Shown here piece by piece: positions 33,777 to 34,775 of a stretch of DNA of 34,775 bases. The notes beneath the pieces were generated by a model. It saw only the letters and a list, made by a program, of their open reading frames with translations. It was not told the origin of the DNA and searched no databases. The stretch's first letter is position 1. The number at the start of each line of letters is the position of its first letter. The position numbers and the translations under genes were made by a program. The stretch lies in the NCBI GenBank assembly GCA_944381455.1, contig CALWLF010000055.1, positions 1 through 34,775 on the forward strand, read 5' to 3'. The stretch comes from an uncultured Clostridia bacterium. GTDB lineage: Bacteria; Bacillota; Clostridia; Lachnospirales; Anaerotignaceae.

Positions 33777-34520
33777 ATGGATGCACAGTTATTAAAAGAT
33801 AAAGTGGCTATCATCACCGGGGCCAGCTATGGCATGGGGCGGACGATGGCAGAAGTATTTGCGCAAGAAGGGGCCGCCGTGGTTTTGACGGCCCGGGGCG
33901 AAGGCCAGTTACAAGAGGCCGTGGAGGGAATTCGGGCAAAGGGAGGAAAGGCCATTGGCGTGGTGGCAGATGTTTGCTCGACGGAGGACACAAAGAGGGT
34001 ATTCCAAACGGCTTTGGATACCTTTGGCGATGTGGATATCCTGATTAACAATGCCGGTATTGGCGAACAGAAACTGATTGACGAGACAGACGACGACTGG
34101 ATGATGATGGTGATGAATACCAATTTGGGTGGGCCAATGCGGTATATTCGGGAAGCACTGAAGATTTTCTTACCGAAAAACGACGGCGTGATGATCAATA
34201 TTTCTTCGGTCAATGGGACACGGCCATTTTGTGGCGCCACCTATACGTCCACCAAAGGGGCGTTAAACACACTGACCAAAAATGTGGCGATGCGCTTGGT
34301 AGATACCAATATTCGCTGTAATGCCGTGGCGCCAGGGGCCACAGTGACGCCGGCCCACTTGGCCAACAAAGCTGGCCAACAGCCTGGGGGCGCAAAAATG
34401 CTGGCGTATAGCGGGCATTATGTTTATTTCCCGGGACCAGAATGTGATCCCATGGGCTTGTTTATACTTGGCCAGCAAAATGGGCCGGGCAGTACGGGGG
34501 CAGGTATTACAGGTATGTAA
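33777..34520 (+). CDS. Short-chain dehydrogenase/reductase with frameshifted C-terminus
   Basis: This classical SDR has cofactor motif TGASYGMG (14-21), NNAG (91-94), a serine in NISS (143-144) and the catalytic YTSTK (Y156, K160). The first 220 or so residues are normal. After PECDPM the frame runs into GLFILGQQNGPG and stops at 34520. The +1 frame instead reads ACLYLASKMGRAVRGQVLQV, then CNGAFL and a stop at 34536, the expected end for this family, so an indel near 34450 has replaced the C-terminal strand. The original stop would overlap the next gene's ATG (ATGA). It lies seven bases after the cyclophilin-like gene and probably belongs to the LysR-controlled unit. Confidence 0.85.
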   Translation: MDAQLLKDKVAIITGASYGMGRTMAEVFAQEGAAVVLTARGEGQLQEAVEGIRAKGGKAIGVVADVCSTEDTKRVFQTALDTFGDVDILINNAGIGEQKLIDETDDDWMMMVMNTNLGGPMRYIREALKIFLPKNDGVMINISSVNGTRPFCGATYTSTKGALNTLTKNVAMRLVDTNIRCNAVAPGATVTPAHLANKAGQQPGGAKMLAYSGHYVYFPGPECDPMGLFILGQQNGPGSTGAGITGM

Positions 34521-34532
34521 CGGAGCCTTTTT

Positions 34533-34769
34533 ATGAGTCCCAACGAGCAGCAGGCGTTGGAAGAAAATTTGGAAGATGCCGGCTGTGAGAAAGCATTGAT
34601 GGAAGCCGTTTTGGCCTGCATTGCGTGCAATGACCAAAAACAAGAACGGACTTTATTACTACAATACCGGGCCGAATGATTAAGACAGCTGCATGAAAAG
34701 CAGCGGGAAGTGGATTGTTTAGATTATTTGCTTTGCCGCAGAAGAAAAGAATGGGAACGAAACCGATGA
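34533..34769 (+). pseudogene. Small conserved-looking protein interrupted by an in-frame TGA
   Basis: ATG 34533, with GGAG upstream, opens a small helical protein (MSPNEQQALEENLEDAGCEK, then LMEAVLACIACNDQKQERTL) that stops at a TGA at 34677-34679. The same frame continues directly with LRQLHEKQREVDCLDYLLCR and ends at 34769. The QREVDCLDYL end resembles small clostridial proteins of unknown function. One base change (TGA from TTA or TCA) explains the break. It follows the SDR and is probably in the same unit. Confidence 0.6.
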
Positions 34770-34775
34770 AAAAAG
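34766..34775 (+). CDS. Possible start of the next gene (cut by the window edge)
   Basis: ATG at 34766 overlaps the preceding stop (ATGA) and begins Met-Lys-Lys, as exported proteins often do. Only ten bases are visible and the ribosome site (GGGAACG) is weak, so nothing more can be said. Confidence 0.25.

Noticed and set aside
1..34775. tRNA, rRNA, CRISPR, insertion sequences or prophage genes
   Set aside because: I looked for TTCGA-type tRNA arms, regularly spaced repeats, and transposase or integrase frames and found none that hold up.

Overview
The window is a contiguous piece of a Firmicutes chromosome, most likely from an anaerobic clostridial lineage of moderate G+C. The evidence is the rplU-prp-rpmA-obg block with a Prp-cleavable L27 extension, two T-box leaders, strong Shine-Dalgarno sites, an S-layer-homology protein and a SpoIIIE/FtsK-type translocase. 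Most of it is core chromosome and not an obvious mobile island. I saw no rRNA, tRNA, CRISPR array, transposase or integrase.

Left part (1-17.1 kb): the 3' end of panE converges on a minus-strand acyltransferase-purK pair. A long plus-strand run follows: ftsK/spoIIIE, rimO, pgsA, cinA, recA, recX and a very large TPR protein, with tight spacing or overlaps. Then come the L21-Prp-L27 operon behind a strong promoter and a structured leader, the GTPase Obg, and a cysteine-rich radical SAM protein of unknown function.

Middle (17.2-26.4 kb): a secreted stalk-domain protein and an Arr-type rifamycin ADP-ribosyltransferase are followed by the minus-strand serine operon serC-serA. Divergently, a stand-alone TrpB2-type tryptophan synthase beta chain is transcribed on the plus strand. 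Each of these two units has its own T-box leader, with candidate Ser (UCC) and Trp (UGG) specifiers. TrpB joins indole to serine, so the two divergent leaders plausibly coordinate a co-substrate and its consumer. A small membrane protein and a large three-SLH surface protein close this part.

Right part (26.5-34.8 kb): a promoter-headed run encodes a radical SAM protein with a CX4CX2C motif, an unknown membrane protein, WecB/MnaA and a SHOCT-like acidic coiled protein. Signal peptidase I follows behind a terminator. After a DUF1858 protein and a cyclase-GyrI-like pair, a LysR regulator is divergent from a small cluster (cyclophilin-like lipoprotein, short-chain dehydrogenase, small Cys-containing protein). 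The three genes of that cluster each carry a lesion: a frameshift, a C-terminal frameshift and an in-frame stop. The LysR/cluster intergenic region contains a near-ideal LysR-type binding palindrome.

Other notable structure: a roughly 110-bp dispersed hairpin element occurs after recA and again between arr and serA, acting as a probable bidirectional terminator. Start sites were chosen from Shine-Dalgarno position and family N-termini, and they often differ from the longest open frame.
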